DNA of 9,964 nucleotides from Sabulitectum sp964386635 (GCA_964386635.1 CAYLRO010000070.1:1-9964); one strand, 5' to 3'. Counted from the first letter of the stretch, positions 1-7,118 are shown. Notes: generated from the letters alone by a model not told the origin. A program made the numbers and translations.

Positions 1-1
1 T

Positions 2-160
2 GTATTCAACACATCGGGAGAACATACGGCAACAGTGGAATTTCCCTGTGAGGGCAGATTCTGGAAGTTCAGCATTACACCTTACGGTTCTCTTGCATGG
101 GATACAGATCCCCAGTCAGGAATCCAGAGACTCTATTCTATCTGCCTGCCCTCAGTTTGA
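2..160 (+). CDS. C-terminal end of an unrecognised protein (5' partial)
   Basis: An open plus-strand frame runs from the window edge to a TGA at 158-160 and encodes the last 52 residues of a protein that begins upstream. The visible part contains VEFPCEGRFWKFSITPYG and ends in YSICLPSV. Its composition, with scattered Trp, Phe and Tyr, looks like a folded soluble or exported domain rather than a random reading, but I do not recognise a family. The stop lies inside the end of the minus-strand ATPase gene, so the two genes overlap tail to tail by 9 bases. No start, signal peptide or operon partner can be judged. Being coding rests only on an open frame of modest length up to the edge and its sensible composition. 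Confidence 0.5.
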   Translation, partial: VFNTSGEHTATVEFPCEGRFWKFSITPYGSLAWDTDPQSGIQRLYSICLPSV

Positions 161-2662
161 TTCAGGCTTCCAGGCGGGAACTCTCTCTATTCCTCTGCCT
201 GATTCGATGAGGTAATACGGCACCCACACCGGCGAAACCAGCTTTATCTGAACATCGGTTCGCCTGGGCTTGAGCTGGAAGGTTTCCTGCTCTTCCAGTG
301 CTTCCTCCCAGGTTGCAACGATGTCCTCCACCTTTTCTCTGAGTTCGGTCTCAAGATCGGTGATTTCCTCAGTGAGCCTTTCGATCTCCTCCTCGGATTC
401 CTTTATGTCTGCCTTTGCGTTCTGAGTCATTCTTCTCTTCCGGGCAGCTGTGGAAAGCCCGGATGATCTTCTTCTGCCCAGCACTCCGAAAAACCCTGCA
501 ATGGTCTCCCCTGCTGAGAGCATCTCCTCGCTCTTCTTGCTCTTGTAGTCGTCTCTGTCTTCCTGAAGCTCCCGTTCCTCACGGGAGAGTTTCGTCTGAA
601 GCCTTGTGAGCTTTTTCTCCATTCTGTCCCTGAGCTTGTCAACTTCCCCGTCACGCTTCTCTTTTGCCGCATCGGCACATCTGGCTGAAAATTCTTCGGC
701 TGATTCTCCTGGATTTCCATAAAGCTTGAGAACAGGATTGAAAGGGAGTTCGATCACACTGTTGTAATAGAGAAAGTCACTGTAATCCTTTTTAACTGAT
801 TTCAACCTGGAAACTTTCGACCATTCTGAAGGATGTGATCCGTTGAAGAAAGACCCTGGCTCAGGCCTGTCGGAAAGGTCATCCACAGTCAGTTCCACCT
901 GCAGGGCATCCTCCCAGGCTGATCCGATACCGCCCTGGTCAGGGTAAACCACAGTGGAGCGCACCATGGATTCCGAGATGTTCTGTTTCCTGTTGATGAA
1001 TGAAACCTTACCCATGGCGACCAGCGCAGGTTCGTACACAAGTCTGCCGGTGGCATCGCTTGGAGCCCCGGCTTCACTGAGAGCCTGACCCGCTGTTATC
1101 TGTGGAGGAATGAACACATACCGTATTCCCGGAGGCAGCGGTGGAGGTTCTGACGAGATTCCTTCCGGAATTGCATCAGCCGGTGGAGCAGAAGGTTTTG
1201 CAGAAGAAGCAGCCACTGCAGGTGAAATGTGAACCGCAGGTTCTCCTGCCTTCTCATTGCTTCTCAACAGCCTGATCTGATCTCTGGTGAGAGGTCCTCT
1301 CAGGTAACTCATTGCCCACCTTGTCTGGAAAAGAACAGGATGCTCCTCGTGAACATTGTGCAACAGGAAAACTCTGGAGCCCAGGGAGGATATCAGCCTG
1401 TCCATCTCCGACCTGTTGAACCCGGAACCGGCTTCAGCTGAAACAGACTCCAGCCCGTCCAGCAGTCTTGCTTTGTCCCTGTCTGTTTGAAGCCTGCCGA
1501 TGAACCATGTTCCTGTGTTGGTAAGGCCCTTGTAATCCAGGTCCATGGGATTCTGGGTTGTTAGTACAAGGCCCAGTCCGAATGCTCTTGCCTGTTTCAG
1601 AAGGGTCATGAGGGGCTTCTTTGAAGGAGGCTCGGCAACAGGCGGGAGGTAGCCGAAAACCTCGTCGAAGTAAAGCAGTGCTCTCAGACTTGTAGTGCCT
1701 GACTGACGGCGCATCCAGGTCACTATGCGTTCAAGAAGCAGAGTAACAAAAAACATTCTCTGGCTCTCTGAAAGATGTGCCAGATAGATAATGCTGTGTC
1801 TGGGTTTACCCTGCGGAGAGTAGAGCAGAGAAGCAGGATCGAGTGGCTCACCTGTAAGCCAGGATTGAAATCCCGGTGAAGCAACTATGCTGTTAAGCGA
1901 AATGGCAAACTTGAATCTTTCCTTTTCCGGAAAGAATGTGTCCGTATCAAAAACGCCCAGCTTCTTTACAGGAGGGTTCTGAACAGAATTGATCAGGATT
2001 GGAAGATCCAGAGCAGTACCCTGACGCCAGTAATGCTCCACGATACTTGAAAGCAGTATGTATTCTCTGCTCTGCAGGGGGTCTGCCTCTATACTCATCA
2101 GCCCGAGAAGGGCACTTACAACTCCCTGTATCTGCTCACGGATAAGCTCAGCTTCAGTTTCCCACTCAAGCGCGGGAGGTTCAAGAGCAGACATGATGGA
2201 CATGCCGATGCCGGCATCTGAGCCCGGCGTGCAGATTCGGAACTCCGCACTGTCCTTCAGAGCCTGTATCCTGTCAGGGCTCTGGTTCCATTCAGCAAGG
2301 CCGTTTCGCCAGGTGCCGGAGATCTTCCCGGCATATTCATCAACCGTCATGTTCTTTCGCCTGGCATCATCGATGTTAACCCAGGGTTTGAAGTCTCCGG
2401 GAAGAAGATCCGGGAATGTCAGTAGAAGATTAGTGATATCACCCTTGGGGTCGATGATAATCGCAGGAACCTTATCAAGAGCGGCTTCTTCAAGAAGGTC
2501 GATACAGAGCCCTGTTTTTCCCGACCCGGTCATCCCAAGGCAGACAGCATGAGTGGTCAGGTCTCTGGCGTCATAGGATATCTCCTGCTGAAGTGTTTCT
2601 CCCTTTGCAGCATCGAACTTGCGGCCTATGTAGAAGGCTCCGGTCTTCTCAATCCTGTTCAT
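152..2662 (-). CDS. HerA/FtsK-like P-loop ATPase with C-terminal coiled coil
   Basis: Predicted cytoplasmic ATPase of 836 residues in the HerA/DUF87 part of the FtsK-HerA superfamily, whose members drive DNA or polypeptide translocation as hexameric rings. Visible motifs are Walker A GMTGSGKT (43-50), a strand ending IIIDPKGD (68-75), Walker B ALLYFDEV (328-335) and the sensor-like strand VLTTQNP (366-372). R390 in IGRLQTDRDKARL is a candidate arginine finger. A Pro/Ala-rich linker follows (about 475-515). A charged C-terminal region (about 655-800) is strongly coiled-coil-like, interrupted by a Gly/Arg-rich stretch (about 720-745). ATG at 2662 is preferred over an upstream TTG at 2689, because GGTGGAGG lies just before the ATG and nothing resembling a ribosome site precedes the TTG. 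I see no convincing promoter; TTGAAA near 2719 lacks a good -10. No NurA nuclease gene is adjacent. The ATPase assignment is firm; the substrate is unknown. Confidence 0.9.
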   Translation of the reverse strand: MNRIEKTGAFYIGRKFDAAKGETLQQEISYDARDLTTHAVCLGMTGSGKTGLCIDLLEEAALDKVPAIIIDPKGDITNLLLTFPDLLPGDFKPWVNIDDARRKNMTVDEYAGKISGTWRNGLAEWNQSPDRIQALKDSAEFRICTPGSDAGIGMSIMSALEPPALEWETEAELIREQIQGVVSALLGLMSIEADPLQSREYILLSSIVEHYWRQGTALDLPILINSVQNPPVKKLGVFDTDTFFPEKERFKFAISLNSIVASPGFQSWLTGEPLDPASLLYSPQGKPRHSIIYLAHLSESQRMFFVTLLLERIVTWMRRQSGTTSLRALLYFDEVFGYLPPVAEPPSKKPLMTLLKQARAFGLGLVLTTQNPMDLDYKGLTNTGTWFIGRLQTDRDKARLLDGLESVSAEAGSGFNRSEMDRLISSLGSRVFLLHNVHEEHPVLFQTRWAMSYLRGPLTRDQIRLLRSNEKAGEPAVHISPAVAASSAKPSAPPADAIPEGISSEPPPLPPGIRYVFIPPQITAGQALSEAGAPSDATGRLVYEPALVAMGKVSFINRKQNISESMVRSTVVYPDQGGIGSAWEDALQVELTVDDLSDRPEPGSFFNGSHPSEWSKVSRLKSVKKDYSDFLYYNSVIELPFNPVLKLYGNPGESAEEFSARCADAAKEKRDGEVDKLRDRMEKKLTRLQTKLSREERELQEDRDDYKSKKSEEMLSAGETIAGFFGVLGRRRSSGLSTAARKRRMTQNAKADIKESEEEIERLTEEITDLETELREKVEDIVATWEEALEEQETFQLKPRRTDVQIKLVSPVWVPYYLIESGRGIERVPAWKPESN

Positions 2663-2818
2663 GCTCCTCCACCCTTCAAGTTGCGACAATCGTTACAATG
2701 ATCCAATATCATTTCAAGCAGGGTTTAATGCAAGAATCTGCACAATCCTGTCAGCCGGAGTGCCCGGGAGTTGTCCAGCACATGGAGTAGAAAAAAACGG
2801 AGAGATGTTAATAAAAGG

Positions 2819-2843
2819 GTCCGGTCGGTGAAACCGACCGGAC
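2819..2843 (-). terminator. Rho-independent terminator of the lysine-rich gene
   Basis: A perfect inverted repeat of 11 bp per arm (GTCCGGTCGGT / ACCGACCGGAC) encloses a 3-base loop. On the minus strand it is followed by CCTTTTATTAAC. The hairpin starts 5 bases past the TAG of the lysine-rich gene. The plus-strand side has no T-run, so the element works for minus-strand transcription. It also separates this small transcript from the ATPase gene downstream. Confidence 0.85.
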
Positions 2844-2848
2844 TGCTG

Positions 2849-2950
2849 CTAATTCTTCTTATCTCTTTTGACCTTTTTTTTAACCTTGCCGGGCTTCTTC
2901 TCCGACACAGGATCGGTCTTCCTCTTCTTTTCTTTCTTTTTCTCTGCCAT
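2849..2950 (-). CDS. 33-residue lysine-rich small protein
   Basis: A short gene encoding MAEKKKEKKRKTDPVSEKKP followed by a similar basic tail and ending in KRDKKN. It has 15 Lys and 2 Arg in 33 residues and no hydrophobic stretch, so it should be a soluble, probably disordered polycation. Such composition suggests binding to nucleic acid, the ribosome or an acidic protein surface, but I know no family for it. Reality is supported by a near-perfect ribosome site (AAGGAGGTGA, 7 bases before the ATG), a plausible promoter upstream and a strong terminator immediately after the stop. It is therefore a complete single-gene transcription unit, divergent from the Kbp-like gene. An A8 run (GTT AAA AAA AAG) near codons 23-26 is a possible slippage site. 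A longer frame covering the same bases reads through the terminator and is probably a shadow. Confidence 0.7.
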   Translation of the reverse strand: MAEKKKEKKRKTDPVSEKKPGKVKKKVKRDKKN

Positions 2951-2954
2951 CCCC

Positions 2955-2964
2955 TCACCTCCTT
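2955..2964 (-). promoter_or_regulatory. Near-consensus ribosome binding site
   Basis: On the minus strand AAGGAGGTGA closely matches the anti-Shine-Dalgarno complement over ten bases, with 7 bases between GGAGG and the ATG at 2950. This is the strongest ribosome site in the window. It is the main reason for accepting the 33-codon frame as a gene and implies high translation. Confidence 0.8.
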
Positions 2965-2981
2965 AGGTAAGAGCATCCACG

Positions 2982-3010
2982 GATATAATTACTGCAAATA
3001 CAATTAGCAA
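2982..3010 (-). promoter_or_regulatory. Candidate sigma-70-type promoter of the lysine-rich gene
   Basis: On the minus strand TTGCTA (3010-3005) and TATATC (2987-2982) are separated by 17 bases. Each hexamer matches four of six consensus positions. Transcription would begin near 2975, leaving a leader of about 25 bases that contains the strong ribosome site. This is a prediction by eye. Confidence 0.4.
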
Positions 3011-3138
3011 TGCCTGCTATTGTCTTCTACTGCAACAGTTTATCGGTTATTGCCACTATTTATTAAGAGAGAAAGTGTTCTTCTCTTTTTCCTCTGAGCA
3101 GCAGCTGGTACCGGGATCCTCCCGGATTTCACAAGCCA

Positions 3139-3166
3139 TTGACTCGGTAGAATTTCCTGGTATTTA
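3139..3166 (+). promoter_or_regulatory. Candidate promoter of the Kbp-like gene
   Basis: TTGACT (3139-3144) and TATTTA (3161-3166) are separated by 16 bases. The -35 matches five of six consensus bases and the -10 three of six. A start near 3173 would give a leader of about 30 bases ahead of the ATG at 3204. The rest of the 253-base divergent spacer (2951-3203) holds only weak inverted repeats. Confidence 0.45.
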
Positions 3167-3203
3167 AGTATGGAGTCACAAAAAAAGCATGGGAGGAAAT
3201 GAA

Positions 3204-3650
3204 ATGAAGATTACAGAGTTCATCAAAACTGCCGGTGCAGTGGCAATTCAGGCACAGCAGAACGACAAAGAGGAAACCAGAAGGTACATCAAAGGAATCC
3301 TTGAGAAGCAGGGCGAGGAAGTTGAGGGCTTGAAGGTTGATGTTGATGGTGACATGATCAGGCTTTTCGGCAACTGCAAAGATCCCGGCACCATGGAAAA
3401 GGCAATTCTCATCGCAGGAAACATCACAGGCATATCAAAGGTTGCAAGTGACGGGCTGAAACTTGTGGGCAAGGAGCTTAAGGCATCAAAGGGCAAGTTC
3501 TACACTATCAAGTCCGGCGATAATCTCTCGAAGATTGCAAAGGAATACCTTGGCGATGCCAACAAGTACATGGAGATAGTGAAGGCCAACAAGGGCATTA
3601 TTGAAAATGCCGACAAGATCTATCCCGGACAGACAATCAGAATTCCCTGA
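3204..3650 (+). CDS. kbp: BON-LysM protein, Kbp/YgaU-like
   Basis: A 148-residue protein matching the whole layout of E. coli Kbp (YgaU, 149 residues), a cytoplasmic potassium-binding protein with an N-terminal BON domain and a C-terminal LysM domain. Here a short N-terminal helix (MKITEFIKTAG) is followed by a BON-like region (about 24-88, with ILIAGNITGISKV at 68-80). The LysM domain covers about 99-147, with FYTIKSGDNLSKIAKEYLG and a closing KIYPGQTIRIP; E. coli Kbp has near-identical FYTVKSGDTLS and KIYPGQVLRIP. There is no signal peptide, which agrees with a cytoplasmic site. The ATG at 3204 is chosen over the ATG at 3189, because GGAGG sits 7 bases before it, inside the longer version. 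The gene is monocistronic and converges on the LapA-like gene 48 bases away. The family call is firm; potassium binding here is inferred from homology. Confidence 0.93.
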   Translation: MKITEFIKTAGAVAIQAQQNDKEETRRYIKGILEKQGEEVEGLKVDVDGDMIRLFGNCKDPGTMEKAILIAGNITGISKVASDGLKLVGKELKASKGKFYTIKSGDNLSKIAKEYLGDANKYMEIVKANKGIIENADKIYPGQTIRIP

Positions 3651-3698
3651 GCACCGGAACTCCGTCATTGAGCTGAAAGGCTGAACAGAACTCTGCAG

Positions 3699-3914
3699 TT
3701 ATTTTTTCCTGGTTTTGCCTTGTCTGCCCTGAAACAGTGCCACAAGCAAACCAAGGCAGAAGCCCACTGCTGAACTTATTATAAGAAGCAGAATTACCGG
3801 TGCTTCACCCTGCAGCCATAAGAATTTCGTTTCAACTTTTGCGGTATTCTGAAGCACCGCGATCACCATTACTGTAACCAGAACAAGAATAAGAATCAAC
3901 TTCACCGTCTTCAT
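3699..3914 (-). CDS. LapA-like (DUF1049) small membrane protein
   Basis: A 71-residue protein with two hydrophobic helices (about 5-22 and 38-62), a short connecting segment with AVLQNTAKVETKFLWL, and a basic C-terminal tail (RQGKTRKK). This is the layout of the LapA/DUF1049 family, inner-membrane proteins linked in E. coli to lipopolysaccharide assembly and regulation together with LapB. The NxxxVxxxFL segment between the helices is typical of the family. GGAGG lies 7 bases before the ATG. It is the last gene of a minus-strand set, 36 bases after the beta-barrel gene, and probably shares its transcript. No LapB partner is visible. Family assignment is good; a role in LPS control in this organism is inference, and I leave the symbol blank because short DUF1049 proteins are diverse. 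Confidence 0.8.
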   Translation of the reverse strand: MKTVKLILILVLVTVMVIAVLQNTAKVETKFLWLQGEAPVILLLIISSAVGFCLGLLVALFQGRQGKTRKK

Positions 3915-3950
3915 TCCAGCGCCTCCCTCAATTTGATGACACTCAACACT

Positions 3951-4634
3951 TCAGAACTTCAGATATGTTCCGATTTTTACATAGGTTCCGCTGAAATCCA
4001 CGGTGAAGTCTCCGGTATCATCCCCATCCAGCTCAACACTGCTGTACCTGTAGCCACCCTCGGCTCCGAACACAATCGGTAATCCAAGAAACCCTCCTGA
4101 TTCCTGATCAATTCTGATTCCGGCGCTGAAACCCAGCCCGGTGGCAGATTCTGAGGATTGAGTATTGGGAGTATCCATGCTCCTGGAGACCATCAGAAGA
4201 CTGGGACCTCCACCAACAGAAACTGTCGGGCTGCTTGTAAGCTTGTAATAACATGCAGTTTCAATATTTGTGGATATGTCTTCAAGTGCAATCACATCAC
4301 TGTCTCCTGCACCGAACAGAAAAAGCAGACCCCCTGTTAGTATTCCCCCTATTGTCTGGCCAAAAAGATCCAGGCTCTCTTCAAAAGCTCCTCTGTATCT
4401 GCTTACTGAAAATGCCCCGCGGAATCTGAGCTTATCAGAAACATCAACAAGACCCTCTACTCCACCGGTCCAGGACATGCTTTCAAGCTCGAAATCCACC
4501 CCGCCCTCATTAAGAAGATCGGAATAATCCTTTTCATCTGACATATCCGGCCAGCTGCCATCGAATGTAAAACCCACTCTGAAAGAACCAGATTGAAGCA
4601 CCAGAATTGAAAGAATCGCTGTAATTGCTGTCAT
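3951..4634 (-). CDS. Predicted outer-membrane beta-barrel protein
   Basis: A 227-residue protein with an N-terminal hydrophobic segment (MTAITAILSILVLQSGS) that looks like a signal peptide, although it has no Lys or Arg before the hydrophobic core. The mature part shows alternating polar and hydrophobic strands (LRFRGAFSVSRYRGAF, TVSVGGGPSLLMVSR, GFSAGIRID, FGAEGGYRYSSVELDG) and ends in TYVKIGTYLKF. The terminal Phe is the usual recognition signal for BAM-mediated insertion. A glycine-rich hydrophobic patch (GQTIGGILTGGLLFLFG, about 91-107) is unusual for a barrel strand and could be a loop or plug. The ATG overlaps the stop of the upstream lipoprotein gene as ATGA, with GGAGG ten bases before it, so translation is probably coupled. 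No named family is recognised; a small porin or OmpA/OmpW-size barrel is the best guess. Confidence 0.75.
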   Translation of the reverse strand: MTAITAILSILVLQSGSFRVGFTFDGSWPDMSDEKDYSDLLNEGGVDFELESMSWTGGVEGLVDVSDKLRFRGAFSVSRYRGAFEESLDLFGQTIGGILTGGLLFLFGAGDSDVIALEDISTNIETACYYKLTSSPTVSVGGGPSLLMVSRSMDTPNTQSSESATGLGFSAGIRIDQESGGFLGLPIVFGAEGGYRYSSVELDGDDTGDFTVDFSGTYVKIGTYLKF

Positions 4635-4963
4635 AATCTGCTTACCTCCAGCACTTGAACATCCACCCTGGTTCCATTCAGATACACCTCAACTGTGTAA
4701 AGACCATCCCCGGGATACTCTCCCAGGTCATCCAGCAGATCCCATACTGCACTGTTGGTGCCTTCTTCCTGTTCCACTGATTCAACAAGTGTCCGTACTG
4801 TATACATGCAATCGTTAGCAACAGTAACATCAACCGTTCCAGCAGAGCTCAGATTGTACTGAACTGTAACTGTGTCTTCTACGAACTGGAAAGGATAACT
4901 GCTGTCTTCACAAGCAGTGAAAGTACACAGAACAGCCAGCAAACAGAAATAGCTTAACTTCAT
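4631..4963 (-). CDS. Lipoprotein with a FlgD-like Ig domain
   Basis: A 110-residue predicted lipoprotein. The precursor begins MKLSYFCLLAVLCTFTACED, with C18 as the likely lipidated residue. The -3 position is Phe rather than the usual Leu, so the lipobox is imperfect. Nearly all of the rest (about 28-108) resembles the FlgD Ig-like fold seen at the ends of many secreted proteins: VTVQYNLSSAGTVDVTV, then VRTLVESVEQEEGTNSAVWD, then PGDGLYTVEVYLNG. In such proteins this domain usually ends a large secreted protein; here it stands alone behind a lipid anchor. AAAGGAG lies about 7 bases before the ATG. It is the first gene of the minus-strand operon and its TGA overlaps the ATG of the beta-barrel gene, so the two products may work together at the outer membrane. 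The exact role is unknown. Confidence 0.8.
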   Translation of the reverse strand: MKLSYFCLLAVLCTFTACEDSSYPFQFVEDTVTVQYNLSSAGTVDVTVANDCMYTVRTLVESVEQEEGTNSAVWDLLDDLGEYPGDGLYTVEVYLNGTRVDVQVLEVSRL

Positions 4964-4996
4964 CCGCCCACTCCTTTCGTTTATTAGCCAATTGTA

Positions 4997-5026
4997 TTTA
5001 TAGCAGAAATACTATAAGGAAGTCAA
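4997..5026 (-). promoter_or_regulatory. Promoter of the lipoprotein / beta-barrel / LapA operon
   Basis: On the minus strand TTGACT (5026-5021) and TATAAA (5002-4997) are separated by 18 bases, and the -10 is preceded by TGC, giving the extended -10 form TGCTATAAA. This is the best promoter match in the window. Transcription should start near 4990, about 27 bases before the lipoprotein ATG. The opposite half of the 172-base divergent spacer has TTGACT (5060) and TTGACC (5092) but no well-spaced -10 for the kinase gene. Confidence 0.65.
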
Positions 5027-5135
5027 TCAATTCGCTATACGCGTAAGAGCTTTGTCTTCTTGACTCTAGGCGTAGATTGTTGCATTAACCATTGACCATA
5101 ATTATTCGTTGTACATTGGTGTTTGGAGGGGCTGC

Positions 5136-7118
5136 ATGATAACTCTTGAGGATCTTTATTCCCTTATCGAGGGTGCCTTCGATTTCCTTCTGGTCGTGGA
5201 CAATAATGAGAAGATTCACTACGTGAGCCCCCTGATGAAAAAGAAGTGTTCCCAGGCAGGCGTAGATGTGGTCGGTTTTCACCTGAACGAAATCCTTGAA
5301 GGAAAATCTCTTCAATCCTTCAGGAATGCCATGAAAAAAGTAAGCCTGGGGACCAGAGGCGTAATTGCAATGTTCTCAACCGGAGGACAGAAAACACTTC
5401 CGATTCCCATGAAAGTAGGGTACTCAAAAAGTGTAACCGGCGGGCTTTACCTGATCTTTGGAATGCAGGCTGATGCTCTGAAGAAAATGGATAACTGGGA
5501 GAAACAGGAAAGGGTTAAGGAACTTTCATGTCTCTACTCCGTGGCTGAATGGATTGAAGTATCGGAAACCATAGGTGATTTCTTCACCAAACTGCCCCCT
5601 TTCCTCGCAAGAGGCATGAGGTATCCTGATGAGGCAACCGTCTGCTCTGTTTACCAGGGTATAGAGTACGGGCAAATGCCTGAGGGTGAAGACAGCATTT
5701 CAGTTAACCTTGTGGTTAACGGTCAGGAACTGGGAGAGATAAAGGTCGGATACATCAACTCTGACAGAGAGCTCCTTCCGGAAGAGCAGAAAATGCTTAA
5801 CGAGATTGGCAGGATGCTGAATCTTGCTCTGGAGAGGAAGGAACTGAAGGAGAAGATAAGCCTCAGGCAGGGCGAAGAAGCAGAGTACGCCGCAAGGCTT
5901 GCAGACCTGGAACGCAAAATCGCCACCAGGGAAAAGGAGCTTGCAGGACAGAAGCAGAAGCTTAGCACCGTTGACTCCTATCTGGACCGGGTCAATGAGA
6001 CAATGCAGGAGAGCAGCAGGAGACTTGAGACAATGTTCAAGGCAATTCCCGACAAAGTTCTGCTGATCGACCTGAACCATAATGTAGTAATGAGCAACAG
6101 GGATGGTATCGAGCCAGGAGAAAAGTGTTTCAGAACATGCTTCAACAGAGAGACTCCCTGCAATGATTGCCGTCTTTCCCGGATAGTCCGGAACAAAATG
6201 CCTATCACTATTACCATCCGTGACGAAGACAGATTTCTGGAAGTTCATGCTCTCCCTGTATACAACAAAGATGAAGAAGTTGAGGGTATCCTGGAGTTCT
6301 ACAGGGATGTAACCCTGGAGAAAACCTACGAGCAGCAGATACAGCAGGCAGACAAACTGGCTTCACTGGGACAGCTGGTCAGCGGCATCGGACATGAGAT
6401 CAATAATCCCAACCAGTTCATAAGGGGAAACATCAAGATAATGAAGCAGGCTCTGGATGATATGCTCCCTATTGTTGATGCATACTATCAGGAACACCCT
6501 GACCTGAAGATCGCCAGGCTGAAGTACACCTTTTTCAGAGAACACATAATGACCCTCGTGGACGACATGTCCCACGGCTCAGAGAGGATCAAGGGCATAG
6601 TCGAGGGGCTGAGGGGCTTTGCCAGGAAAGATGAAGGTCTGCTGGTGGACAATGTGGACATAAACACTCTTATCGGAGCCACCAAGCGTCTTGTCCAGAA
6701 TGAAGTGCACAAACATGGTGAAATTCAGCTGGCACTTGCAGACAATGTTAAAACTTTTCCCGGCAATTCCCAGAAGATCGAGCAGGTACTCATTAACCTT
6801 ATTGTGAATGCTTCACAGGCTATTCCCGATGACAGGAAAGGTCTGATAAAGGTAACAACCGCAATGGAAAACGATAATGCGGTGATAGAAATAGAAGACA
6901 ACGGCAGGGGAATGGATGAAAAAACCAGGAAGCAGATCTTTGATCCGTTCTTCACCACGAAGAGAGCAAAGGGAGGAACCGGACTTGGTCTTGCAATCTC
7001 CTACAGGATAATTGAAGAACACGGTGGTAACATCTCAGTTACCAGCAAACCGGGAACAGGAACAAAATTCACAATCAGAATTCCCGTTAACCAGACAGCA
7101 AGAGAGGAAAGATCATGA
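5136..7118 (+). CDS. Soluble sensor histidine kinase with four-Cys PAS domain
   Basis: A 660-residue histidine kinase with no membrane segment, so it should sense a cytoplasmic signal. In order: an N-terminal PAS-like domain (about 1-110), a GAF-like region (about 125-235), a coiled coil (about 232-300), a second PAS-like domain (about 295-395) holding C331, C335, C342 and C345, then the kinase core. The H-box is SLGQLVSGIGHEINNP, with phospho-acceptor H420. A longer-than-usual helical segment precedes the ATPase part. N-box LINLIVNA (552-559), G1 EDNGRGM (587-593), F-box DPFFTT (603-608) and G2 GGTGLGL (613-619) are all intact, so activity is expected. ATG at 5136 is preferred over TTG at 5109, because GGAGG lies 6 bases before it. 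The TGA overlaps the regulator ATG as ATGA, making that protein the obvious partner. The signal is unknown; redox or metal is a guess from the cysteines. Confidence 0.92.
   Translation: MITLEDLYSLIEGAFDFLLVVDNNEKIHYVSPLMKKKCSQAGVDVVGFHLNEILEGKSLQSFRNAMKKVSLGTRGVIAMFSTGGQKTLPIPMKVGYSKSVTGGLYLIFGMQADALKKMDNWEKQERVKELSCLYSVAEWIEVSETIGDFFTKLPPFLARGMRYPDEATVCSVYQGIEYGQMPEGEDSISVNLVVNGQELGEIKVGYINSDRELLPEEQKMLNEIGRMLNLALERKELKEKISLRQGEEAEYAARLADLERKIATREKELAGQKQKLSTVDSYLDRVNETMQESSRRLETMFKAIPDKVLLIDLNHNVVMSNRDGIEPGEKCFRTCFNRETPCNDCRLSRIVRNKMPITITIRDEDRFLEVHALPVYNKDEEVEGILEFYRDVTLEKTYEQQIQQADKLASLGQLVSGIGHEINNPNQFIRGNIKIMKQALDDMLPIVDAYYQEHPDLKIARLKYTFFREHIMTLVDDMSHGSERIKGIVEGLRGFARKDEGLLVDNVDINTLIGATKRLVQNEVHKHGEIQLALADNVKTFPGNSQKIEQVLINLIVNASQAIPDDRKGLIKVTTAMENDNAVIEIEDNGRGMDEKTRKQIFDPFFTTKRAKGGTGLGLAISYRIIEEHGGNISVTSKPGTGTKFTIRIPVNQTAREERS

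Noticed and set aside
2725..2976. 83-residue minus-strand frame across the lysine-rich gene
   Set aside because: Its start lies upstream of the strong ribosome site, it reads through the terminator hairpin and its composition is frame-shifted lysine-rich sequence. The 33-codon frame explains the signals better.
3068..3086. AGAGAA / TTCTCT inverted repeat followed by a T-run
   Set aside because: The stem is only 6 AT-rich bp and the T-run partly overlaps the arm. No plus-strand gene ends nearby, so a terminator is not supported.
3111..3125. CCGGGA-TCC-TCCCGG hairpin upstream of the Kbp-like gene
   Set aside because: Six-bp stem with no T-run and no recognisable operator family; short palindromes like this occur by chance.
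3651..3698. Possible bidirectional terminator between the Kbp-like and LapA-like genes
   Set aside because: There is a T6 run near 3702, but only a 4-bp stem can be drawn before it.
5056..5113. Sigma-54 or sigma-70 promoter for the kinase gene
   Set aside because: No GG-N10-GC element is present, and neither TTGACT nor TTGACC has a correctly spaced -10, so no specific promoter is called.
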